Assembly (NCBI RefSeq): GCF_009749385.1
Contig: NZ_WBIN01000003.1
Location: 186,001 to 250,000 of the forward strand
From: Agromyces allii
GTDB taxonomy: Bacteria; Actinomycetota; Actinomycetes; Actinomycetales; Microbacteriaceae
Direction of reading: 5' to 3'
Length of the DNA: 64,000 bases
Made by a program: the position numbers and the translations under genes. This document shows, one piece after another, positions 45,376 through 53,648 of this stretch (position 1 is the first letter of the stretch; the number at the start of each line of letters is the position of its first letter). The notes below the pieces were generated by a model. The model saw only the letters and a program-made list of their open reading frames with translations, did not search any database and was not told the origin of the DNA.

Positions 45376-48348
45376 ATGGGGTTCGGCGACTTTCTGTTCG
45401 GGCTTGCGGCACGGCGGCCGGGCGAGTACCGGCGGCTCCGCGGCATCCGTCGCCGCATCTACACGCGGGTCGCACCGCTGCGCGCCGAGATCGTGCGCTC
45501 ACCCGAACCGATCGCGTTCGGCGACCTCGACCGATCGCGGTTCGAACCGATCCGGCCCGGCTCGGCGTGGGGCGGCGTATTCGACTGCGCCTGGCTGCGG
45601 ATCACGGGCGAGGTGCCGGCCGGCGTCGAGCGCCCGGTGGTGCTGCTCGGCATCCGAGGCGAGGGTGCGGTGTACTCGCCTGGGGGCGAACTGCTCGACT
45701 CGGTGAGCACGGTCTTCCAGCAGGGCGACCACCCGCACAGCGGCGGTCGGTTCCGCCCGGTGCAGGGTGTCGACCTCTCGAACGGACGGGTCGAGTTCTT
45801 CGCCGACGTCGCCTACAACGGGTTCATCCTCTACGAGGTCGGCCGCGGCCGGTATCACGGGGCCCACCTGGCGACCCGCGACGACGAGGCGTACTCCCTC
45901 TATTACGACTACCTGACGCTTGCCGTGCTCGCGGATGCGACGGAGGATGCCGCGCTCGCCGCCGAGCTGCGCGACGCACTCGATGCTGCCTGGGCGCTGT
46001 TCCGTCGCGACGACCTCGTCGGCGCGAGGGCTGCGCTCGCTCCGGCGCTCGCCGCACCCTCGACGTCCGACTTCGTCTACGACGCCGTCGGGCACGGGCA
46101 TCTCGACATGGCGTGGCTCTGGCCGCTCCGCGAGACGCACCGCAAGTCGGCCCGCACGTACGTGCGCGCGATGAACGCCCTCGAGCGCAGGCCCGACTAC
46201 GTCTACGGCACGAGCCAGCCGCAGCAGATGCACTGGATGCAGCAGGAGCATCCGGCCCTCTTCGATCGCATGAAGGCCGCCGTCGCCGACGGCCGCATGG
46301 AACTGCAGGGCTCGTTCTGGGTCGAACCCGACACGAACCTGCCGTCGGGGGAGTCGCTCGTGCGCCAGGCGCTCGTCGGCCGCGCCTACCTGCAGGAGCA
46401 GTTCGGGCTCACCGACGAGCAGCTGCGGCTGTGCTGGCTGCCCGACACGTTCGGGTACAACGGCAACCTGCCGCAGATCCTCAAGAAGAGCGGCATGGAC
46501 TGGTTCCAGACCATCAAGCTCGCGTGGAACAAGACGAACGACTTTCCGCACCGCACGTTCAGATGGCAGGGCATCGACGGGTCGAGCGTGCTCGTGCACA
46601 TGCCGCCCGAGGGTGACTACAACAGCCGCGCGGGCGCCGACAACCTGCTGACCGGGATCGCGCGCTACCCGGAGAAGGCGCTCGAGACCGCCCTGCTCGT
46701 CTACGGCTCGGGCGACGGCGGCGGCGGCCCGAACGAGATCCACCACGAGCTCACCGACCGCGAGTACGGCATCGAGGGCCAGGGCCTGCGCGGGCTGCCG
46801 AAGATCCGCAGGTCGACGGCGGGCGACTTCTTCCGCCGGCTCGAGCAGCGCGACATCGCCCACACCCACGTGGGCGAGCTCTACCTCGAGACGCACCAGG
46901 GCACGTACACGACGCAGGCGCAGATCAAGCGCCACAACCGGCTCGTCGAGCGCAAGCTGCACGAGGTCGAGGCGCTCGCGGTGCTCGTGGGCGACGATCA
47001 CCGGCCCGTGCTCGCCGGCCACTGGCGCGAGGTGCTGCTGAACCAGTTCCACGACATCATCCCCGGCTCCTCGATCGCGCGCGTCAACCGCGAGGCGATC
47101 GCCACGTACGAGCGCATCGAGGGCGAGCTCGACGCATACGCGGCCGAGTTGATCGGGCGGATGCCGCGGCGCACCGATGCGGCTACGGCGCTCAACCTCA
47201 CGAGCCACGCGCGCGACGAGATCGTGAAGGTGGGCGACGGCTGGTATCGGGCGGAGGTCGGTCCCTACGCGGCGGCCGAACTGCAGCCGGTCGCCGCGGC
47301 ATCCGACCTCGCGTTCACCGACGACAGCCTGGGCAACGGGGTCGTCAGCCTGCGCTTCGACGCCGACGGCGTGATCGTCTCGTGCCGTGACAGCGGGGGA
47401 GCCGAGCACGCAGGTGCGGGCCTCAACCGCCTCGTCGTGCACCGCGACCCCTACGTCTGGCCGTTCAACGCGTGGGACATCGACCCCGACTACGTGAAGA
47501 AGCCGACGCGCGTGCTGCGCATGGCGCACGTGGGTTCCGAGATCGACGGGCCGACCGTGTTGCGCACGCAGGAGTACCGATCGAAGGCCGTGACCGTGCG
47601 CCAGCGCATCGTGCTCGAGGCCGGCAGCGACGTCGTACGCTTCGAGACCGAGGTCGACTGGCACGAGAAGCACCGCATGCTGCGCGCCGAGTTCCGGCCG
47701 ACGCACTACGCCGAGACGGTGCGCTGCGAGATCCAGTTCGGGCACCTCGAGCGCGTCACGACCGAGCGCGACTCGGTCGAGCAGGCGCAGTTCGAGGTCT
47801 GCGCGCACAAGTGGATCGCCACCGAAGACGCCGCCGGAGGGTTCGCACTGCTCAACGACGCGAAGTACGGGCATCGTGCCAAGAACGGGCTGCTCAGCCT
47901 CAACCTCCTGCGCGCGCCGACCTTCCCCGACAAGACCGCCGACCGCGGCCATCACCGCTTCACCTACGCCTTCACGCCGTTCGCGTCGGGCGACCTCGCG
48001 AAGGTCGTGCGCGAGGGCTACCGCCTCAACAACCCGCTGCGGGTGACGGATGTCGCGGCCTTCGGCCCCGCGGCATCCGTCGACGATCCGGGCGTGATCG
48101 TCGAGACCGTGAAGCGCGCCGAGCACGGCGCCGGCGTGGTGCTGCGTCTCTACGAGAGCCTCGGGCGTGCGACGACCACCGCGTTGCGCGTGGCGATTCC
48201 GGGGCTGACGGATGCCGCGGCATCCGTCACCGCGATCGAGACCGACCTGCTCGAGCGACCCGCCGGCGCAGCCGAGCACGTCGACCTCGGCCGGCTCGAG
48301 TTCGGGCCCTTCGAGATCAAGACCATCCGATTGGAGGCTCGACGGTGA
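45376..48348 (+). CDS. Glycoside hydrolase family 38 alpha-mannosidase
   Basis: Encodes 990 residues. N-terminal beta domain, then the GH38 catalytic barrel with zinc ligands in VGHGHLDMAWLWPLRETHRKSART (His240, Asp244) and the nucleophile Asp357 in LCWLPDTFGYNGNLPQILKKSG; a later zinc His is in NQFHDIIPGSS. The mid-domain and the C-terminal beta-sandwich follow. No signal peptide, so it acts inside the cell on imported mannosides. The next gene is a sugar symporter with a GTGA overlap, which supports uptake plus hydrolysis of mannose oligosaccharides, for example from yeast or plant glycans. Confidence 0.93.
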   Translation: MGFGDFLFGLAARRPGEYRRLRGIRRRIYTRVAPLRAEIVRSPEPIAFGDLDRSRFEPIRPGSAWGGVFDCAWLRITGEVPAGVERPVVLLGIRGEGAVYSPGGELLDSVSTVFQQGDHPHSGGRFRPVQGVDLSNGRVEFFADVAYNGFILYEVGRGRYHGAHLATRDDEAYSLYYDYLTLAVLADATEDAALAAELRDALDAAWALFRRDDLVGARAALAPALAAPSTSDFVYDAVGHGHLDMAWLWPLRETHRKSARTYVRAMNALERRPDYVYGTSQPQQMHWMQQEHPALFDRMKAAVADGRMELQGSFWVEPDTNLPSGESLVRQALVGRAYLQEQFGLTDEQLRLCWLPDTFGYNGNLPQILKKSGMDWFQTIKLAWNKTNDFPHRTFRWQGIDGSSVLVHMPPEGDYNSRAGADNLLTGIARYPEKALETALLVYGSGDGGGGPNEIHHELTDREYGIEGQGLRGLPKIRRSTAGDFFRRLEQRDIAHTHVGELYLETHQGTYTTQAQIKRHNRLVERKLHEVEALAVLVGDDHRPVLAGHWREVLLNQFHDIIPGSSIARVNREAIATYERIEGELDAYAAELIGRMPRRTDAATALNLTSHARDEIVKVGDGWYRAEVGPYAAAELQPVAAASDLAFTDDSLGNGVVSLRFDADGVIVSCRDSGGAEHAGAGLNRLVVHRDPYVWPFNAWDIDPDYVKKPTRVLRMAHVGSEIDGPTVLRTQEYRSKAVTVRQRIVLEAGSDVVRFETEVDWHEKHRMLRAEFRPTHYAETVRCEIQFGHLERVTTERDSVEQAQFEVCAHKWIATEDAAGGFALLNDAKYGHRAKNGLLSLNLLRAPTFPDKTADRGHHRFTYAFTPFASGDLAKVVREGYRLNNPLRVTDVAAFGPAASVDDPGVIVETVKRAEHGAGVVLRLYESLGRATTTALRVAIPGLTDAAASVTAIETDLLERPAGAAEHVDLGRLEFGPFEIKTIRLEARR

Positions 48349-49679
48349 GCCAGGCCACGCACGCGACCATCGCGCCTCGCATCCAGGCGAGGGCCGTGGT
48401 CACCGCGGGGTTCGGGCAGAACTTCGTGCTGACCACGGTGTCGACGTTCATCCTCGTGTACCTGCTGCAGTACGCGGGCATCAGCAGCGGCGGCCTCGCG
48501 GCCGTCACCGTGATCATCACGGTGTCGAAGTTCGTCGACGCCGTGCTCGACCCGCTCATGGGCAGCATCGTCGACATGACCCGGTCGCGGTGGGGCAAGC
48601 TGCGGCCCTACATCCTGTTCTCGGCGGTGCCGGTCGCGGTGCTCTCGGGGCTGCTGTTCTCGGTGCCCGACATCGACGAGCCGGCGAAGATCGCGTTCTT
48701 CGGCATCACGTACATCCTCTGGAGCCTCGCGTACACGGTGTGCGACGTGCCGTTCTGGGGCCTGATCGGCTCGGCGTTCGTCGACCCCGTGCAGCGCACC
48801 CGGGTCATCGGCAGCGTGCGCGCGTTCGGATCGATCGCGCTCGGCCTCTCGACGCTCGGCATGCCGTGGATCGCGAAGCTGCTGAGCTTCGGCCCCGAGA
48901 CCACCGGCAGCGGATGGACGCTCGCCGTGTTCCTCACGTCGTTCCTCGGCATGGGCGTGTTCCTGCTCGCGTTCTTCTTCACGCGCGAGCGCGAGACCGC
49001 CGCCGCATCCGACGGGCTCAGCGTTCGCCAGCTCGTGTCGACGCTCTTCAAGAACAAGGAGCTGCTCACCGTGCTGCTCGCCTCGGTGCTCGGCTTCGGC
49101 CGGTTCATCGTGCAGGCCGGCGGCGCGCTCTTCGTCGTGATCGCCTACGGCGACGAGGGCGCGTTCACGCTCGTCGGCGCGGCGATCATCGTGGGCATGG
49201 TCATCTCGTCGTTCACGAGCCCACTGCTGCTGCGGGCCATGTCGGCCCGACGCGTGATGGTGTGGAGCTCGCTCGTCGCGGCGGCGCTCTACCTGCTGAT
49301 GTTCGTCGTCGGCTTCGCGAATCTCGCGGTGCTGCTCGTCTTCATCTTCCTCACCGGTCTCATGCTCGGCGTGTTCCTCGTGACGCAGGCGACCATGATC
49401 GCCGACTCGGTCGACGACGCCGAGCGTCGCCTCGGCGTGCGCAACGACGGCATCTCGTTCGCCTCGCTCACGTTCGTGTCGAAGATCATGAACGCGCTCG
49501 CGGTGCTCGTCTTCGGCGTGTTCGTCGTGATCGCCGGCTACGAGCGCGGCGTCGAGGTCACGCCCGAGATGCAGCAGACGGTGTTCCTCGCCCTCACGAT
49601 CGTGCCGGCGGTCAGCTGCGTGCTCTCGGCGGTGCCGTTCATGGTCGGACGGCGGGCTGCAGAGGGAGCGCAGCCGTGA
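48345..49679 (+). CDS. GPH-family sugar:cation symporter (MFS)
   Basis: Encodes 444 residues from GTG 48345, overlapping the mannosidase stop by four bases, with GGAGG upstream. Twelve membrane helices. Signatures of the glycoside-pentoside-hexuronide family are KFVDAVLDPLMGSIVDMTRSRWGKLRPYIL in loop 2-3 and a later D-DAERRLGVRNDG. Members import melibiose, pentosides or glucuronides with H+ or Na+. Here a mannoside is likely. A third gene overlaps its stop by four bases. Confidence 0.92.
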   Translation: MSQATHATIAPRIQARAVVTAGFGQNFVLTTVSTFILVYLLQYAGISSGGLAAVTVIITVSKFVDAVLDPLMGSIVDMTRSRWGKLRPYILFSAVPVAVLSGLLFSVPDIDEPAKIAFFGITYILWSLAYTVCDVPFWGLIGSAFVDPVQRTRVIGSVRAFGSIALGLSTLGMPWIAKLLSFGPETTGSGWTLAVFLTSFLGMGVFLLAFFFTRERETAAASDGLSVRQLVSTLFKNKELLTVLLASVLGFGRFIVQAGGALFVVIAYGDEGAFTLVGAAIIVGMVISSFTSPLLLRAMSARRVMVWSSLVAAALYLLMFVVGFANLAVLLVFIFLTGLMLGVFLVTQATMIADSVDDAERRLGVRNDGISFASLTFVSKIMNALAVLVFGVFVVIAGYERGVEVTPEMQQTVFLALTIVPAVSCVLSAVPFMVGRRAAEGAQP

Positions 49680-50656
49680 CCGAGGTGACGAGGGTCGTCG
49701 AGACCGAGGACTCGGTGCCGACGGCCCTGAAGACCGATCGATACCTGCGCCTGTCGCTCGTGTTCCTGATCGTCGGGCTCTTCGTCGCCGTCGTGCTCCA
49801 GACCGTGGTCGTCTCGTGGGACCCGGTGCGATTCGGCTGGCACGTGCTTCCATCGATCAGCCACTACTCCTACACGCCGGCGAGACTCGTGTTCGTCAGC
49901 GTGCTCGTCGCCGCGTCGCTGGCGATGCTGGCGATCTCGGGGCGCCGCCGTCCGACCATCTTCCTCGACATCGCCGCGCTGTTCGCACCCCTGATCGCGA
50001 TCGTGCCGACCGGCCTCGAGAAGCCGGCCGACCCGAGTGAGGCCGTCGGACTGAAGTGCGTCGGATCGACCTGCGTGCCAGAGAGCCTGCTGCCCGACAT
50101 CCGCTCCAGCGTCGCCACCTACGTCGTCATGGTGGTCGTGGTCGTCGTCGCTATGTTCGTGGTCCGCCGACGCAAGCGCATCGCCACCTCGCCGGCTCAT
50201 GTCGTCGTCTCGATCGTCGCCCTCGTCACGGCGGCCGGTCTCACCGCGCTGGCGTTCGCACCCGGACTGAGCGACGGCTTCCCGTTCAACCTCTGGCCGC
50301 TCACCGAGGTGCACTTCGCCGCGGTGCTGCTCTTCTTCGGCGCGTTCGCGGTGGTGCCGATCATCTACGGATGGCGACCCGCCGAGGCCGACGAGACCGC
50401 GCCCACGCCTCGGCAGGCGCTGAGCTACCGGCTGGTGGCGTGGCTGCTGGGGGCCGATCTGGTCTTCCTCGTGCTCGTGTTCTTCGACGACACCTTCGAC
50501 TGGGGGTGGTTCGGCGAGGTGCCCGTCGTGTTCATCGGCGAGTCGGCCGCACTGATCCTGTTCGCCTGGTTCTGGTGGGAGCAGACCTTGCAGCGCTGGG
50601 ACGACCTCTTCCACCCGTTGCGTGCCGCGCAGGTCGAGGGGTCGAGCGCGCCGTAG
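49676..50656 (+). CDS. Uncharacterised membrane protein with about eight helices (326 residues)
   Basis: GTG 49676 overlaps the symporter stop. About eight hydrophobic segments occur, separated by a basic loop (VRRRKRIATS) and a Cys-containing outer loop GLKCVGSTCVPESLLPD that could carry a disulfide. Near the C-terminus is an aromatic helix WFWWEQTLQRW. I do not recognise a family. Strict coupling to GH38 and GPH genes suggests a role in mannoside use or an envelope function, but nothing in the sequence shows it. Confidence 0.75.
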   Translation: MTEVTRVVETEDSVPTALKTDRYLRLSLVFLIVGLFVAVVLQTVVVSWDPVRFGWHVLPSISHYSYTPARLVFVSVLVAASLAMLAISGRRRPTIFLDIAALFAPLIAIVPTGLEKPADPSEAVGLKCVGSTCVPESLLPDIRSSVATYVVMVVVVVVAMFVVRRRKRIATSPAHVVVSIVALVTAAGLTALAFAPGLSDGFPFNLWPLTEVHFAAVLLFFGAFAVVPIIYGWRPAEADETAPTPRQALSYRLVAWLLGADLVFLVLVFFDDTFDWGWFGEVPVVFIGESAALILFAWFWWEQTLQRWDDLFHPLRAAQVEGSSAP

Positions 50657-50689
50657 GGCCGCGCCCGGGTCGCCTGCGACGATTGACGG

Positions 50690-51289
50690 GTGACGGACCG
50701 CAGACCTCGCATACCTCGCAGACCGGATGTCGCGACGCTCGAGCTCGTCGGGGGCCGCGAGCGACTCGTCGTCGGGCTCCACGAAGCCGACGAGCGGTGG
50801 GCCGACACCTTCCTCGAGCATCGACGGAGGATCCTCGACGCGCTCGCTCCCGTGCAGGTCGGGATCGAGCACATCGGCTCGACGTCGGTGCCTGGGCTGG
50901 CGGCGAAGCCCATCATCGACATCCTGGTCACGGTCGACGACATCACCGCCGAGGAGGACTACCTCGACGCGCTGCTGGCTGCCGGGTTCGAGCTGCGGGT
51001 CCGCGAGCCCGGGCATCGGCTCGTGCGCACCCCGGCGCGCGACGTGCACGTGCACCTCTTCGAACGGGACGATCCCGCGGTGCCGGAGTACCTGCTCTTC
51101 CGCGACCACCTCCGCTCCGACCCCGACGACCGTGCCCTCTACGAGCGCACCAAGCGCGCGCTCATCGCCCGGCAGTGGGACGACATGAACGACTACGCCG
51201 ACGCGAAGACCGATGTCATCGTCGCGATCAAGGCGCGTGCGCGGGCGAGGGCAGCTCGCGACGCGGATCCCGACGGCGGGACGCAGTAG
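50690..51289 (+). CDS. GrpB-family protein (nucleotidyltransferase-like)
   Basis: Encodes 199 residues. Landmarks: VGIEHIGSTSVPGLAAKPIIDILVTV (the GSTSVPGLAAKPIID signature), RDVHVHLFERDD, and LLFRDHLRSDPDDRALYERTKRALI. GrpB proteins resemble a minimal nucleotidyltransferase and are sometimes fused to dephospho-CoA kinase in actinobacteria; this copy stands alone. Biochemical role unclear. It starts with GTG 50690. Confidence 0.85.
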   Translation: MTDRRPRIPRRPDVATLELVGGRERLVVGLHEADERWADTFLEHRRRILDALAPVQVGIEHIGSTSVPGLAAKPIIDILVTVDDITAEEDYLDALLAAGFELRVREPGHRLVRTPARDVHVHLFERDDPAVPEYLLFRDHLRSDPDDRALYERTKRALIARQWDDMNDYADAKTDVIVAIKARARARAARDADPDGGTQ

Positions 51290-51333
51290 CCCGGTTGCGG
51301 AATTTCTGCGGTGCGCCTGCGTTGGCCTCTTGC

Positions 51334-51747
51334 ATGGGTTGGAACGAAGACGTCATCGAGAAGTTCCGCGACAGCAAGGGCACCGAGAACTACTGGGGTC
51401 CGAAGCTCGTCATCCTGCACTCGATCGGAGCGAAGTCCGGCGAGACGCACCTGAACCCCGTCGTGGGCTTCCGCAACGAGCAGGGCTGGCGCGTCGTGGC
51501 GTCGAAGGGCGGCTCGCCCGAGAACCCCGCGTGGTACCACAACCTGCGCGCGAACCCGACGTTCGAGCTCGAGGCACTCGTCGACGGCGAGGTCGTCACG
51601 CAGACGGTGACCGCGACGGTCGTTCCCGACGACGAGTGGCGTGCGGCGTACGACGCGATCGTGGCCGAGGAGGCGCAGTTCGGCGACTACCTCGAGAAGA
51701 CCGATCGCCGGATCCCGGTGCTGCAGCTCACGCCCATCGCAGCCTGA
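51334..51747 (+). CDS. Deazaflavin (F420)-dependent nitroreductase family protein
   Basis: Encodes 137 residues from ATG 51334. Motifs of the Ddn/DUF385 split-barrel: GPKLVILHSIGAKSGETHLNPVVGF, WRVVASKGGSPENPAWYHNLRANPTFELEAL. The family uses F420H2 to reduce various molecules, or binds flavin. No ribosome site is evident; GrpB ends 44 bases before. A terminator follows. Specific substrate unknown. Confidence 0.9.
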   Translation: MGWNEDVIEKFRDSKGTENYWGPKLVILHSIGAKSGETHLNPVVGFRNEQGWRVVASKGGSPENPAWYHNLRANPTFELEALVDGEVVTQTVTATVVPDDEWRAAYDAIVAEEAQFGDYLEKTDRRIPVLQLTPIAA

Positions 51748-51762
51748 CCGGCTCGAGTGAGG

Positions 51763-51806
51763 TTCGACGCAATGAGGTGGGTTCGAACTCACCTCATTGC
51801 GTCGAA
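51763..51806. terminator. Bidirectional terminator between nitroreductase and alcohol dehydrogenase
   Basis: A 16-bp perfect stem (51763-51778 with 51791-51806), extended by a G-C pair inside, lies between two converging genes. Confidence 0.8.
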
Positions 51807-51828
51807 GTCACCTCAGCAATGAGCTGAA

Positions 51829-52875
51829 TCACGTGGCGAGGGTCTCGGCGTCGATCACGAAGCGGTAGCGCACGTCGCTCGCGAGCACGCGCTCGTAGGC
51901 GTCGTTGATCTGGTCGGCCGAGATGAGCTCGATCTCGGGGGCGATGCCGTGCTCGGCGCAGAAGTCGAGCATCTCCTGGGTCTCGCCGATGCTGCCGATG
52001 CTCGAGCCGGCGAACGAGCGACGGTTGCCGAACAGGGTGAAGACGTGCACGGGCAGCGGCTCGGGCGGGGCGCCGACGCTCACGAAGGTGCCGTCGAGCG
52101 CGAGCAGCGAGAGGTACTTGCGCATGTCGATCGGGGCGCTGACCGTGTTGATGATGAGGTCGAAGCTGTTGCGCAGCTCGCCCCAGGTCGCGTCGTCGTT
52201 CGTGGCGTAGTAGCCGGTCGCGCCGAAGCTCAGGCCGTCGTCGCGCTTCGAGAGCGTCTGCGAGAGCACCGTCACCTCGGCGCCCATGGCGGCCGCGATC
52301 TTGACGGCCATGTGGCCGAGTCCGCCGAGGCCGACGACGGCGACGCGCTTGCCCGGTCCGGCGTTCCAGTGCGCGAGCGGCGAGTACGTCGTGATGCCCG
52401 CGCAGAGCAGCGGGGCGGCGGCCTCGTAGGGGATCGCGGCCGGAACCTTCAGCACGAAGTCCTCGTCGACCACGATGTGGGTCGAGTAGCCGCCCTGGGT
52501 GATCGAGCCGTCGCGGTCGCGTGCGGCGTAGGTCTGCGTGTTGCCCTTCAGGCAGTAGTTCTCCATTCCGGCCTTGCAGTTCTCGCACTCGCGGCAGGAG
52601 TTGACCATGCAGCCGACGCCAACGCGGTCGCCGACGGCGTGCTTGGTGACCTCCGCCCCGACCTCGACGACCTCGCCGACGATCTCGTGGCCGACGACCT
52701 GCGGGTACGCGATCCGACCCCAGTCGCCGCGAACGGTGTGGATGTCGGAGTGGCAGACGCCGGCGTAGCGGATCGCGATGAGCACGTCGCTCGGGCCGAC
52801 GTCGCGGCGCTCGATCGTCGTGGGAACGAGCGGCTCGGTGGCGGACGGGGCGGCGTAGGCGTGGACGGTGCGCAC
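51829..52875 (-). CDS. Zinc-dependent alcohol dehydrogenase (YahK/cinnamyl-type)
   Basis: Encodes 348 residues from GTG 52875. Catalytic zinc ligands Cys41 (GVCHSDIH), His63 (VGHEIVGEV); structural zinc site Cys94, 97, 100 and 108. The nucleotide motif is [21 protein letters not shown] followed by [13 protein letters not shown], consistent with NADP(H) preference. The family reduces a wide range of aldehydes. It stands alone, and 167 bases separate it from the siderophore cluster. Confidence 0.93.
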   Translation of the reverse strand: MRTVHAYAAPSATEPLVPTTIERRDVGPSDVLIAIRYAGVCHSDIHTVRGDWGRIAYPQVVGHEIVGEVVEVGAEVTKHAVGDRVGVGCMVNSCRECENCKAGMENYCLKGNTQTYAARDRDGSITQGGYSTHIVVDEDFVLKVPAAIPYEAAAPLLCAGITTYSPLAHWNAGPGKRVAVVGLGGLGHMAVKIAAAMGAEVTVLSQTLSKRDDGLSFGATGYYATNDDATWGELRNSFDLIINTVSAPIDMRKYLSLLALDGTFVSVGAPPEPLPVHVFTLFGNRRSFAGSSIGSIGETQEMLDFCAEHGIAPEIELISADQINDAYERVLASDVRYRFVIDAETLAT

Positions 52876-53042
52876 GGCGGACTCCTTCGGGGTCGAGCGA
52901 TGGGTGCGGGCGCGCGGAGGGCGCGGGTGTCCAGCCTATGTCGGTCGCATGCGTGGTCGAACCGATTCGAGTGAAGTCGATGGGCTCGCATCGGGAGAGG
53001 CCGAGCGGGCGGGGGAGGTGGGGAAGCGGAACCGGACGCACG

Positions 53043-53648
53043 TCAGCGCGGCATCCGCTCCCAGCGCTCGCGGGGCATGAAGGCGAGGCGGCCCTGCTTG
53101 TTCGGCAGGGTGATGACCGGGCCGGGCTCGAAGCCCATGAGGGTCATGCGGTTCACGGCGCCGTCGTTGTTCACGTCGGGCTCGACGATGATGCGGTGGG
53201 CGCCGGGTGAGGCGAAGAGGAAGTCCCCGAGCACCCGCGAGATCCGGGTCGTGAAGGCAGCGACCGGCGCGCCGCGGTCGCCGATGAAGAAGTGCAGGCC
53301 GACGTCGCCCGGCTCGACGGCGTAGCACTCGCCGACCGGGTCGTGCTCGGGCTCGTAGGTCTGCAGCAGCACGACCGGGGTTCCGTCGCGGAAGATCAGG
53401 AACGCGTGGTGCGTGTCGAGCTCGTCGACGTAGGCGTAGAGGTCGCGCAGTTCGGTTCTCGACAGTTCGCCGAGCCCCCAGAACTTCGCACGCGGCTGCG
53501 TGACCCACGCGTGAATGACGTCGAGGTGCGCGTCGGGGTCGAGCACGAACACCTCGATCGTGCCGAGGGCGGGGTCGTGGGTCGTGTGCACGAGGTGGCC
53601 GGCGGGGCCGGTGGTGAGGCGGTCGGAAGCGAAGGTCGTCTCGGTCAT
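53043..53648 (-). CDS. Second GNAT/IucB-like acyltransferase of the siderophore operon
   Basis: Encodes 201 residues from ATG 53648, overlapping the acylase stop by four bases. It has the siderophore acyltransferase pattern: VIHAWVTQPRAKFWGLGELS, VVLLQTYEPEHDPVGECYAVEPGDVGLHFFIG, HRIIVEPDVNNDGAVNRMTLMGFEPG. It is a relative of the desC-like protein at 57854-58438. It probably moves an acyl group onto a hydroxylamine. Two such enzymes in one operon suggest two acyl substrates. This is the last gene of the operon. Confidence 0.82.
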   Translation of the reverse strand: MTETTFASDRLTTGPAGHLVHTTHDPALGTIEVFVLDPDAHLDVIHAWVTQPRAKFWGLGELSRTELRDLYAYVDELDTHHAFLIFRDGTPVVLLQTYEPEHDPVGECYAVEPGDVGLHFFIGDRGAPVAAFTTRISRVLGDFLFASPGAHRIIVEPDVNNDGAVNRMTLMGFEPGPVITLPNKQGRLAFMPRERWERMPR

